From Chitinophagaceae bacterium (GTDB lineage Bacteria; Bacteroidota; Bacteroidia; Chitinophagales; Chitinophagaceae), in NCBI GenBank assembly GCA_947468255.1, contig CANIMM010000067.1, positions 1-12,066 on the forward strand: a stretch of DNA of 12,066 nt. The letters are read 5' to 3'. Under the pieces are notes generated by a model that did not search any database, was not told where the DNA came from, and saw only the letters and a list, made by a program, of their open reading frames with translations. The position numbers and the translations under genes are program-made. Position 1 is the stretch's first letter; each line of letters opens with the position of its first letter. Positions 6,648 to 12,066 of this stretch are shown one piece after another.

Positions 6648-6677
6648 CAAAATTAACCGCGGCCCGATATAATCCAA
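6648..6677 (-). promoter_or_regulatory. recX promoter, -33 TTG and -7 TAATTTTG
   Basis: On the minus strand TTG (6677-6675) and TAATTTTG (6655-6648) are separated by 19 bases, an ideal Bacteroidota spacing. The -7 box ends six bases before the recX ATG, so the transcript should have almost no 5' leader. This is one of the best promoter matches in the window. Confidence 0.65.
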
Positions 6678-6864
6678 CCCTTTTTTTATCGTTGCTATCC
6701 TATTAACCTTCTAAATCTGCCAATGGTAAATGTTTTGGGGTATTGTCAATGGTAGCTTTATTGGGCGCTAAATGATTTTAATCCAATACGAATAAACTAT
6801 TTTTTACATATCTAGCCGTTTTTTTTGGAGATTGTCTCATGGCTGCCGGATTATTGATATTATC

Positions 6865-6896
6865 TTGTTTGATTAGCTACAAAGATTTTATCTTTG
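6865..6896 (+). promoter_or_regulatory. dnaN promoter, -33 TTG and -7 TATCTTTG
   Basis: TTG at 6865-6867 and TATCTTTG at 6889-6896 are 21 bases apart; a TTTG at 6868-6871 gives an alternative spacing of 17. The dnaN ATG lies 22 bases downstream of the -7 box, leaving a short AT-rich leader with no Shine-Dalgarno. The -7 octamer is identical to the one before suhB. Confidence 0.6.
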
Positions 6897-6918
6897 GAAA
6901 TATATATAAAACAATATT

Positions 6919-8034
6919 ATGAAGTTTATCGTTTCTTCTTCGGCCTTACTTAAGCAATTACAGCAGATCAATGGTGTAATTAATGCCAATACCGTATTAC
7001 CTATTTTGGAAGACTTTTTGTTTGAGGTAGAACGAAATAAGTTAACCGTAGTAGCTACTGACCTAGAAACCGTGATGAAGGTTCATTTGGACGTAGAAGC
7101 CAAGGATAGCGGTAAAGTGTGTATTCCAGCTAAAATATTAATGGATTCGTTAAAAAATATCGCAGAGCAACCCCTAACTTTTACCATTGACAAAAATTTC
7201 GGTGTAGAAATTACTAGTGACAATGGCAAATACAAGGTGATGGGTGAAAATCCGGATAATTTTCCTAAAGAGCCCGTAGCGGATGATGCCAATTCTTTTA
7301 CCATGACTTCTTCTGCATTGGTTTCTGCAATCAATAAAAGTTTGTTTGCAGTAAGTAGTGATGACCTACGACCTGCTATGACAGGTGTATTTTTTGAATT
7401 GGATAAAAAAGGCCTCACTTGTGTTGCAACGGATGCGCACCGCTTGGTAAAATATAAGAGAACAGATGTAAGTTGTCCTAAAACTGACACGTTCATTGTG
7501 CCTAAAAAACCATTGAACTTGTTAAAAAGTGCATTACCAGATAATGATGACGAACTAACGTTGTCGTACAATAGCAATCATTTGTTTGTAAAACATGGCG
7601 GAACAGAATTGGTTTGTAGATTGATTGATGCTCGTTTTCCGGATTATAAAGTAGTAATACCAGTAGATAATCCTTATAAACTGGTATTGAACAAAAGTGA
7701 TTTTCAAAGTGCCCTTCGTAGGGTGAGTGTGTTTAGTAACAAGAGTACCAACCAGGTGGCCCTTACCATTAGTGGAAGTGAATTGCAATTGGCTGCACAG
7801 GATATCGACTTTAGTTTTGAGGGTAATGAAAGAATGAGTTGCCAATATGATGGAGAGGATCTACAAATTGCGTTTAATGCAAAGTTTCTGATTGAAATGC
7901 TGAATGCTGCCGAAACGTCGGAGATTATTATTGAGCTGAGCACTTCAACCAAGGCGGGTATTATTAAGCCAACAGAGATGGAGCCGCACGAAGACTTATT
8001 GATGTTGGTAATGCCATTGATGTTAAATAATTAA
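6919..8034 (+). CDS. dnaN: DNA polymerase III beta subunit (sliding clamp)
   Basis: DnaN forms a dimeric ring around DNA that tethers the replicative polymerase and many repair proteins. The 371-residue length is typical and fits three clamp domains of about 120 residues each. Recognisable parts are the start MKFIVSSSALLKQLQQINGV, NTVLPILEDFLFEV (24-37), VATDLETVM (45-53), DLRPAMTGVFFELDKKGLTCVATDAHRL (the domain II strand carrying the T-D-x-H-R-L motif of the peptide-binding pocket), the FPDYK segment in domain II/III, and the C-terminal LLMLVMPLMLNN, equivalent to the M-P-M/L-R/N-L tail. In many bacteria dnaN follows dnaA at the replication origin. Here it stands alone between recX and an SPFH gene, with no DnaA-box cluster noticed. 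Confidence 0.95.
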   Translation: MKFIVSSSALLKQLQQINGVINANTVLPILEDFLFEVERNKLTVVATDLETVMKVHLDVEAKDSGKVCIPAKILMDSLKNIAEQPLTFTIDKNFGVEITSDNGKYKVMGENPDNFPKEPVADDANSFTMTSSALVSAINKSLFAVSSDDLRPAMTGVFFELDKKGLTCVATDAHRLVKYKRTDVSCPKTDTFIVPKKPLNLLKSALPDNDDELTLSYNSNHLFVKHGGTELVCRLIDARFPDYKVVIPVDNPYKLVLNKSDFQSALRRVSVFSNKSTNQVALTISGSELQLAAQDIDFSFEGNERMSCQYDGEDLQIAFNAKFLIEMLNAAETSEIIIELSTSTKAGIIKPTEMEPHEDLLMLVMPLMLNN

Positions 8035-8042
8035 TCAAGGAG

Positions 8043-8075
8043 CTTCAAAACTACCCATTGGGGAGGTTTTCGAAG
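8043..8075 (+). other. Stem-loop downstream of dnaN
   Basis: Ten bases after the dnaN stop, CTTC (8043-8046) can pair with GAAG (8072-8075). AAAACT (8047-8052) pairs with GGTTTT (8065-8070), CCC with GGG across an A-A mismatch, and ATTG forms the loop. No T-run follows directly; eight T occur 22 bases later (8097-8104). It may mark the end of the dnaN transcript, but it is not a standard intrinsic terminator. Confidence 0.35.
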
Positions 8076-8107
8076 AGGAAATAATTTTCTACACTATTTT
8101 TTTTATT

Positions 8108-8140
8108 ACAACAGGATTTGCCAAAAGCAGATCCTGTTGT
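8108..8140. other. Strong 14-bp stem-loop between dnaN and the SPFH gene
   Basis: ACAACAGGATTTGC (8108-8121) pairs with GCAGATCCTGTTGT (8127-8140) over 14 pairs with one T-G wobble and a CAAAA loop. The T-run lies before the hairpin (8097-8104), not after it, and only GTTTATAG follows, so on neither strand is it a normal terminator. It could be an RNA end that protects the dnaN mRNA, or a structured leader element. Confidence 0.45.
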
Positions 8141-8195
8141 GTTTATAGTAAAATCGAAAAAGGGCTTCCTGCATATTTTAGCTAGTTATTCTCAT

Positions 8196-8203
8196 TAATT
8201 TTG
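8196..8203 (+). promoter_or_regulatory. Candidate -7 element of the SPFH gene
   Basis: TAATTTTG is an exact TAnnTTTG located 28 bases before the ATG at 8232. No TTG is present at the expected -33 position. The implied leader is about 20 bases. Confidence 0.4.
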
Positions 8204-8231
8204 ATGACCTTGTGGTTTAAATTATATCATT

Positions 8232-9137
8232 ATGTCGTTACTTATTTTAGGCATTATTCTTTTTTTTGCTGTCACTGCCTTATCAAAAAACAATCCCGCT
8301 ACTTCGAAATTTGCAGGTACCGGTCGAATGGTAGCAATTGTATTGGTATTACTGGGTATCACCACTTCATGCATCAAACAAATCGATGCCGGAGAAATTG
8401 GCGTTAAAGTATTATTCGGAAGTATTCAAAAGGATGTGATGATAAGTGGCCTCCATTTTATTAATCCTTTATTGGATGTAAAAAAGTTGGACGTCAAAAC
8501 ACAGAACTACACGATGAGTGGAGTACATGATGAAGGCGACAAGGCTGGGGATGATGCCATCAAAGTGCTTACCAGCGATGGGCTGGAAGTGACCATCGAC
8601 CTTACTGTTTTGTATCGTGTGGTAGCATCCGATGCGCCCAGGCTGTTAAGTGAAACCGGGGATGATTACAGGGATAAAATTGTTCGACCAATTACCCGCA
8701 CAAAGATCCGAGATAATGCAGTTTACTACCAGGCGGTAGATTTGTTTGGTTCAAAAAGGGATGAATTTCAGCAGCGCATATACAAAACGATCGAGGAGGA
8801 TTTTAAGAAAAGAGGGTTGATGTTAGAGCAATTATTGGTAAGAAATATTACCCTACCCAACTCAGTGAAAGCCTCTATCGAATCAAAAATTAATGCTGAG
8901 CAGGATGCAAAAAAAATGGAATTTGTAATACTGAAAGAGAAGCAAGAGGCTGAGCGAAAAAGAGTAGAAGCGCAGGGTATTGCCGATTATCAAAAGATTA
9001 TTAATACCGGGCTCACTAATCAGCAATTACAATATGAGCAAATTAAGGTAATGCAGGCATTGGCACTAAGCCCCAATGCAAAAGTGATTGTAATGGGAAA
9101 GGGAAATAGCCCCCTAATTATAGACGGAAAACAATAA
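8232..9137 (+). CDS. SPFH/prohibitin-like membrane protein
   Basis: The 301-residue protein has a hydrophobic N-terminal segment (about 2-17), a second one (about 33-47, MVAIVLVLLGITTSC), and then a prohibitin-type SPFH domain. The domain starts QIDAGEIGVKVLFGSIQKDV (50-69) and SGLHFINPLLDVKKLDV (72-88); the G-E-x-G-V-x-x-x-F-G and G-L-H-x-x-x-P patterns are typical. Further on are TSDGLEVTIDLTVLYRV and LLVRNITLPNSVKASIESKI, followed by a charged coiled coil (about 218-262, rich in AEQDAKKMEF and KEKQEAERKRVEAQG). Prohibitin and HflK/HflC-like proteins form large membrane rings or scaffolds that can control membrane proteases such as FtsH. No partner gene is adjacent, so its exact role is open. 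The gene stands alone, with a stem-loop before it and a strong terminator after it. Confidence 0.85.
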   Translation: MSLLILGIILFFAVTALSKNNPATSKFAGTGRMVAIVLVLLGITTSCIKQIDAGEIGVKVLFGSIQKDVMISGLHFINPLLDVKKLDVKTQNYTMSGVHDEGDKAGDDAIKVLTSDGLEVTIDLTVLYRVVASDAPRLLSETGDDYRDKIVRPITRTKIRDNAVYYQAVDLFGSKRDEFQQRIYKTIEEDFKKRGLMLEQLLVRNITLPNSVKASIESKINAEQDAKKMEFVILKEKQEAERKRVEAQGIADYQKIINTGLTNQQLQYEQIKVMQALALSPNAKVIVMGKGNSPLIIDGKQ

Positions 9138-9157
9138 ATGTTTGCCACATAAAAAAT

Positions 9158-9187
9158 AAACCAGGACAATGAGATGTCCTGGTTTTT
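9158..9187 (+). terminator. Intrinsic terminator after the SPFH gene
   Basis: AAACCAGGACA (9158-9168) pairs perfectly with TGTCCTGGTTT (9175-9185) around a 6-base loop, and the T-run extends to 9187. It lies 20 bases after the stop codon. The A-rich left flank (AAAAAAT) would give U-rich RNA on the other strand too, so it could work in both directions, but no minus-strand gene ends here. Confidence 0.9.
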
Positions 9188-9227
9188 ATCTTTACCAACT
9201 TTAATAAAATCGCAGTAAAAGAAAATT

Positions 9228-9235
9228 TAATTTTG
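9228..9235 (+). promoter_or_regulatory. Candidate -7 element of the DUF2007 gene
   Basis: TAATTTTG matches TAnnTTTG and ends 24 bases before the ATG at 9260. No convincing -33 TTG is seen. The upstream gene is closed by a strong terminator, so some promoter must lie in this 70-base interval, which strengthens the case. Confidence 0.45.
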
Positions 9236-9259
9236 GAGCATATCAATTAAGCAAACTGT

Positions 9260-9682
9260 ATGAATCTGGTGACCGTAAAAACATTTGACAATTATTTTTC
9301 TGCCAATATTACGTTAACCAAACTACATGCAGAAGGAGTGGAATGTTATTTGAAAGATGAATATACTGTAACGCTGGATCCCATTCTAACCAATGCAATT
9401 GGCGGCATCAAGTTGGTGGTAAAGCAAGAAGATGAAATATGGGTACGACAATTATTGGAAACCTACGAACAGGAGTATCTAAAAGCCGCCACCTGTCCAA
9501 CATGTGGGAGCAATAATTTTTCTTACCTGACAAAGCCCGGTGCTACTAATTATTTAACTGCTTTGTTTACCTGGATATTTTCGAGTTATGCAGTAGCACC
9601 CTACTATGTATATCATTGTGAAAATTGCGGATATGAATGCGAACGATTACCTGAAAAAAGCATAGAGGAGATGGAGGACTAA
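9260..9682 (+). CDS. DUF2007 domain protein with a C-terminal zinc ribbon
   Basis: The 140-residue protein begins with a DUF2007-type domain: VTVKTFDNYFSANITLTKL (4-22), an EGVECYLKDE strand (25-34), an NAIGGIKLVV turn and strand (45-54), and an acidic helix. This ferredoxin-like domain resembles ACT or PII folds and is often labelled a putative signal-transducing protein; its function is not established. The C-terminus holds two Cys pairs, CPTC (Cys79, Cys82) and CENC (Cys120, Cys123), that would bind one zinc as a ribbon. Between them lies an unusual hydrophobic aromatic stretch (about 98-118, NYLTALFTWIFSSYAVAPYY) that could be a membrane-dipping loop or a buried core. The gene is single, with its own promoter-like box. 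The domain assignment is from pattern recognition; the role is unknown. Confidence 0.75.
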   Translation: MNLVTVKTFDNYFSANITLTKLHAEGVECYLKDEYTVTLDPILTNAIGGIKLVVKQEDEIWVRQLLETYEQEYLKAATCPTCGSNNFSYLTKPGATNYLTALFTWIFSSYAVAPYYVYHCENCGYECERLPEKSIEEMED

Positions 9683-9716
9683 TTTCTTATCTCTCTTTCT
9701 CTCTATTTTTTATCTC

Positions 9717-9742
9717 TTGGGTCCACATTATTGCTAACTTTG
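9717..9742 (+). promoter_or_regulatory. kdsB promoter candidate, TTG and TAACTTTG
   Basis: TAACTTTG (9735-9742) is an exact TAnnTTTG, 19 bases before the kdsB ATG. TTG at 9717-9719 is only 15 bases upstream of it, shorter than the usual spacing, so the -33 part is uncertain. A pyrimidine-rich tract (9683-9718) precedes it. Confidence 0.45.
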
Positions 9743-9761
9743 AGCCTATTAATTTTTTATA

Positions 9762-10487
9762 ATGAATAAAGTCGCGTTGATACCTGCTCGTTATGCCGCT
9801 ACTCGCTTTCCTGCAAAGCTTATGCAATTGCTCGGCGATAAGACGGTTATCCGGCATACCTACGATAATACCATTGCCACCCGATTATTCGATTCGGTAA
9901 TAGTAGTGACCGATAGTGATATTATTTACGATGAAATTGTAAGCCATGGCGGCAAGGCAATAAAAAGTACAAAGGAGCACGAAAGTGGCAGCGATCGTAT
10001 TGCTGAGGCGGTGGCTGCAATGGAGGTGGACATTGTGGTGAATGTTCAGGGCGATGAACCCTTTGTTCAAAAAGAACCGTTGCAAAAATTATTGACTTTA
10101 TTTGAAGGGGAGGCCGGCAAGCACTTGCAGGTAGCATCTTTGATGCAGATAATGACTGACCCGCAATTGATTGAAGACCCTAATTATGTTAAAGTGGCGG
10201 TTAATCAAAATATGGAGGCTTTATTATTTAGTAGGAGTGTAATTCCATATCACCGCGACAAGAAGGAGGCTCCTATCTATTATGAACATATTGGCGTATA
10301 CGCTTTTCGTAAACAAGCCCTGATGAATTTCACTTCTTGGCCAATCACCCCGTTGGAAGCTGCCGAAAAAATTGAATGCCTTCGTTATTTGGAAAATGGG
10401 TTATCCATCAAAATGGTAGTAACCGAATATATGGGGGTAGAAATAGATACACCCGAAGATTTAATCCGCGCAGCAAAACTATTATAA
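9762..10487 (+). CDS. kdsB: 3-deoxy-manno-octulosonate cytidylyltransferase (CMP-Kdo synthetase)
   Basis: KdsB couples Kdo to CMP using CTP, activating the sugar for transfer to lipid A in the inner core of lipopolysaccharide. It is a cytoplasmic, Mg-dependent enzyme. The 241 residues include the nucleotide-binding start ALIPARYAATRFPAKLMQLL (5-24), VTDS (49-52), ESGSDRIAEAVAAM (74-87), the metal-binding NVQGDEPFV (94-102) with Asp98, LFSRSVIPYHR, YEHIGVYAFRK, and the end PLEAAEKIECLRYLENGLSI with GVEIDTPEDL. All agree with E. coli KdsB in order and spacing. It shows that the organism makes a Kdo-containing Gram-negative outer membrane. No other LPS gene is adjacent; the gene appears monocistronic. 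Confidence 0.95.
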   Translation: MNKVALIPARYAATRFPAKLMQLLGDKTVIRHTYDNTIATRLFDSVIVVTDSDIIYDEIVSHGGKAIKSTKEHESGSDRIAEAVAAMEVDIVVNVQGDEPFVQKEPLQKLLTLFEGEAGKHLQVASLMQIMTDPQLIEDPNYVKVAVNQNMEALLFSRSVIPYHRDKKEAPIYYEHIGVYAFRKQALMNFTSWPITPLEAAEKIECLRYLENGLSIKMVVTEYMGVEIDTPEDLIRAAKLL

Positions 10488-10749
10488 TTACTAGCCTGTA
10501 CTATCCAAACAATAGTAAACATTCGTATTAAAACTACCCTATCTCCCCAACAGGAATACCTTTTTGAGTTAAAAAACCAAGAATCATTTTTATTAGCTAG
10601 GGACAGTTTGTGCTTATGCCTTTAATCGACGCTACAATTCTTCAGTGTAATAATTAACTATTCAAATTGCTATTATTTGACCGAATAATGCTATTCCACT
10701 ACCTAGTAAAACAATTACTATTGTAATTCATTTAAAAATAACGATTGCC
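10488..10749. other. Intergenic region before the aldehyde dehydrogenase gene
   Basis: This 262-base gap has no convincing gene on either strand and no clear terminator for kdsB. Near its end a small AT-rich hairpin is possible: AATTAC (10713-10718), loop TATT, GTAATT (10723-10728). A one-mismatch -7 box TACTATTG (10716-10723) overlaps it, 26 bases before the ATG at 10750. An operator or promoter is likely here, but I cannot define it. Confidence 0.35.
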
Positions 10750-12066
10750 ATGTCAAATCCCAAGCCAACATTTAAGCCCCAGTATGATAATTTCATAGGT
10801 GGGCAATTCGTTCCTCCCGTCAAGGGAGTCTATTTTGATAATATTAGCCCAATCGACGGTAAAGTTTTTACAAAAGCTGCCAGGTCGGGTAAAGAGGATG
10901 TCGAATTAGCCCTAGATGCCGCTCACAAAGCATTTGCTACCTGGAGTAAAACTTCGGCGGCATATCGATCAAGTATTTTAAACAAGATTGCCGATGTGAT
11001 GGAAGCAAATCTTCAACATTTAGCAACCATTGAAACCATTGATAATGGAAAGCCGATTAGAGAATCTGTCAATGTTGATCTGCCATTGTGTATCGATCAT
11101 TTTAGATATTTTGCAGGGGTAATTCGTGCCGAAGAAGGGTCGATTTCTGAACATGATGCAAATACAGTAAGCATTTGTTTGCATGAACCACTGGGCGTTG
11201 TAGGGCAAATTATTCCATGGAATTTCCCACTGCTAATGGCTGTTTGGAAATTGGCTCCCGCATTGGCTGCCGGATGCTGTGTAGTGATGAAGCCAGCTGA
11301 ACAAACACCTACTTCCATTTTATGCCTAATGGAATTATTAAAAGACGTTATTCCTGCAGGGGTAATCAATATCATCACAGGTTTTGGACCTGAAGCAGGG
11401 AAACCCTTGGCCCAGTCACCAAGAATTTCCAAGGTGTCATTTACTGGCGAAACTACCACGGGGCGTTTGATTATGCAGTATGCATCTGAAAACCTAATTC
11501 CTGTAACGATGGAATTGGGAGGCAAATCTCCTAACATTTTCTTTCCATCAGTGGCAGATGCGGATGATGACTTCTTTGATAAAGCCATCGAAGGTGCGGT
11601 TTTATTTGCTGTAAACCAGGGGGAAGTTTGCACCTGTCCATCTAGAATTTTGGTGCATGAAAGTATTTATGACAAGTTTATGAGTCGGGTAATTGAGCGG
11701 ACAAAGGCAATCGTAATGGGCAATCCATTGGATAGCACTACCATGATGGGTGCTCAGGCCTCTAACGATCAATATGAAAAAATTCAATCCTACTTAAAAT
11801 TAGGTGTCGAAGAGGGAGCTGAATTACTTTGCGGTGGCGGTGTTCAAAAGCTGGCAGGGGAATTGGCTGGCGGCTATTATATTCAACCAACTTTATTTAA
11901 GGGAAATAATTCGATGCGGATTTTCCAAGAAGAAATTTTTGGTCCCGTAGTTTGTGTGACCACCTTTAAAACGACCGAAGAAGCCATCGCTATTGCCAAC
12001 GACACTTTGTATGGCTTAGGTGCTGGAGTTTGGACAAGGGATGCACACGAAATATACCAAGTTCCA
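10750..12066 (+). CDS. Aldehyde dehydrogenase, AldB/ExaC-like (3' end missing)
   Basis: The frame stays open from an ATG at 10750 to the window end, giving 439 codons of an enzyme usually about 500 residues long. It oxidises an aldehyde to a carboxylate with NAD(P)+. Catalytic residues are visible: Asn158 in IIPWNFP, Lys181 in VVMKPAE, the FTGETTTG nucleotide loop (231-238), Glu255 in MELGGKSPN and nucleophile Cys294 in NQGEVCTCPSR. The GEVCTCPSR motif, the opening YDNFIGGQFVPP, DNGKPIRES and the stretch IDHFRYFAGVIRAEEGSIS closely follow E. coli AldB and the ExaC acetaldehyde dehydrogenases, which act on acetaldehyde and other short aldehydes. EEIFGPVV and YGLGAGVWTRDA near the end are also intact. 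The substrate is inferred from family only. The 262-base upstream gap suggests its own regulation. Confidence 0.92.
   Translation, partial: MSNPKPTFKPQYDNFIGGQFVPPVKGVYFDNISPIDGKVFTKAARSGKEDVELALDAAHKAFATWSKTSAAYRSSILNKIADVMEANLQHLATIETIDNGKPIRESVNVDLPLCIDHFRYFAGVIRAEEGSISEHDANTVSICLHEPLGVVGQIIPWNFPLLMAVWKLAPALAAGCCVVMKPAEQTPTSILCLMELLKDVIPAGVINIITGFGPEAGKPLAQSPRISKVSFTGETTTGRLIMQYASENLIPVTMELGGKSPNIFFPSVADADDDFFDKAIEGAVLFAVNQGEVCTCPSRILVHESIYDKFMSRVIERTKAIVMGNPLDSTTMMGAQASNDQYEKIQSYLKLGVEEGAELLCGGGVQKLAGELAGGYYIQPTLFKGNNSMRIFQEEIFGPVVCVTTFKTTEEAIAIANDTLYGLGAGVWTRDAHEIYQVP

Noticed and set aside
6642..6918. Replication origin next to dnaN
   Set aside because: No dnaA gene, no cluster of DnaA boxes and no repeated 13-mer AT unit was seen; dnaN is probably simply not linked to the origin here.
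7083..7577. 164-codon minus-strand ORF inside dnaN
   Set aside because: It is antisense to a certain sliding-clamp gene and resembles no protein family I know.
8201..8407. 68-codon plus-strand ORF overlapping the SPFH start
   Set aside because: It shares the region with the SPFH frame, starts inside its promoter and has no protein-like features.
9683..9720. Pyrimidine-rich tract before kdsB as a terminator or special signal
   Set aside because: There is no stem-loop ahead of it, and it is interrupted by other bases; simple composition bias is enough.
10534..10587. Minus-strand mini-ORF reading MILGFLTQKGIPVGEIG
   Set aside because: It looks protein-like but has only 17 codons, with no promoter and no way to judge it from this sequence alone.
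11097..11633. 178-codon minus-strand ORF inside the aldehyde dehydrogenase gene
   Set aside because: The plus-strand frame carries all catalytic residues of the enzyme; the minus-strand reading is a shadow of it.

Overview
The window looks like ordinary chromosome from a member of the Bacteroidota, most likely the Chitinophagaceae or a close relative. The evidence is an AT-rich base composition, almost no Shine-Dalgarno sequences, recognisable house-keeping proteins of Bacteroidota type (RecA tail, ThiL, KdsB, DnaN, a DUF2007 protein), and a copy of the Bacteroidota -7 promoter element TAnnTTTG just upstream of most gene starts. The genus call is inference from remembered protein flavour, not from a search. 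I see no rRNA, tRNA, CRISPR array, insertion sequence or prophage gene.

Left part (1-3602), all main genes on +: the last 41 codons of recA with a clear intrinsic terminator; a GNAT acetyltransferase; a small DUF1801 protein; a possible 50-codon minus-strand ORF in the gap; a SuhB-type inositol monophosphatase; and thiamine-monophosphate kinase ThiL.

Middle part (3603-6641): an AT-rich short-repeat tract, then a secreted S41-peptidase-like lipoprotein (+) that meets a YafV-type omega-amidase (-) tail to tail with a 14-bp overlap. RecX (-) lies upstream of the amidase on the same strand, so the RecA regulator sits about 6 kb from recA and on the other strand.

Right part (6642-12066), all on +: a divergent promoter region shared by recX and dnaN; the sliding clamp DnaN on its own, without dnaA; two stem-loops; an SPFH/prohibitin-like membrane protein closed by a strong terminator; a DUF2007 plus zinc-ribbon protein; KdsB, which activates Kdo for lipopolysaccharide; and an AldB-like aldehyde dehydrogenase cut by the window end.

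Most genes appear to be separate transcription units with their own promoters; suhB-thiL and recX-amidase are the likeliest co-transcribed pairs. I do not find a new multi-gene system. The points most worth a second look are the repeated promoter element (with two cases suggesting leaderless mRNA), the missing catalytic lysine in the S41 lipoprotein, the hidden small ORF at 1509-1661 and the stem-loop pair after dnaN.
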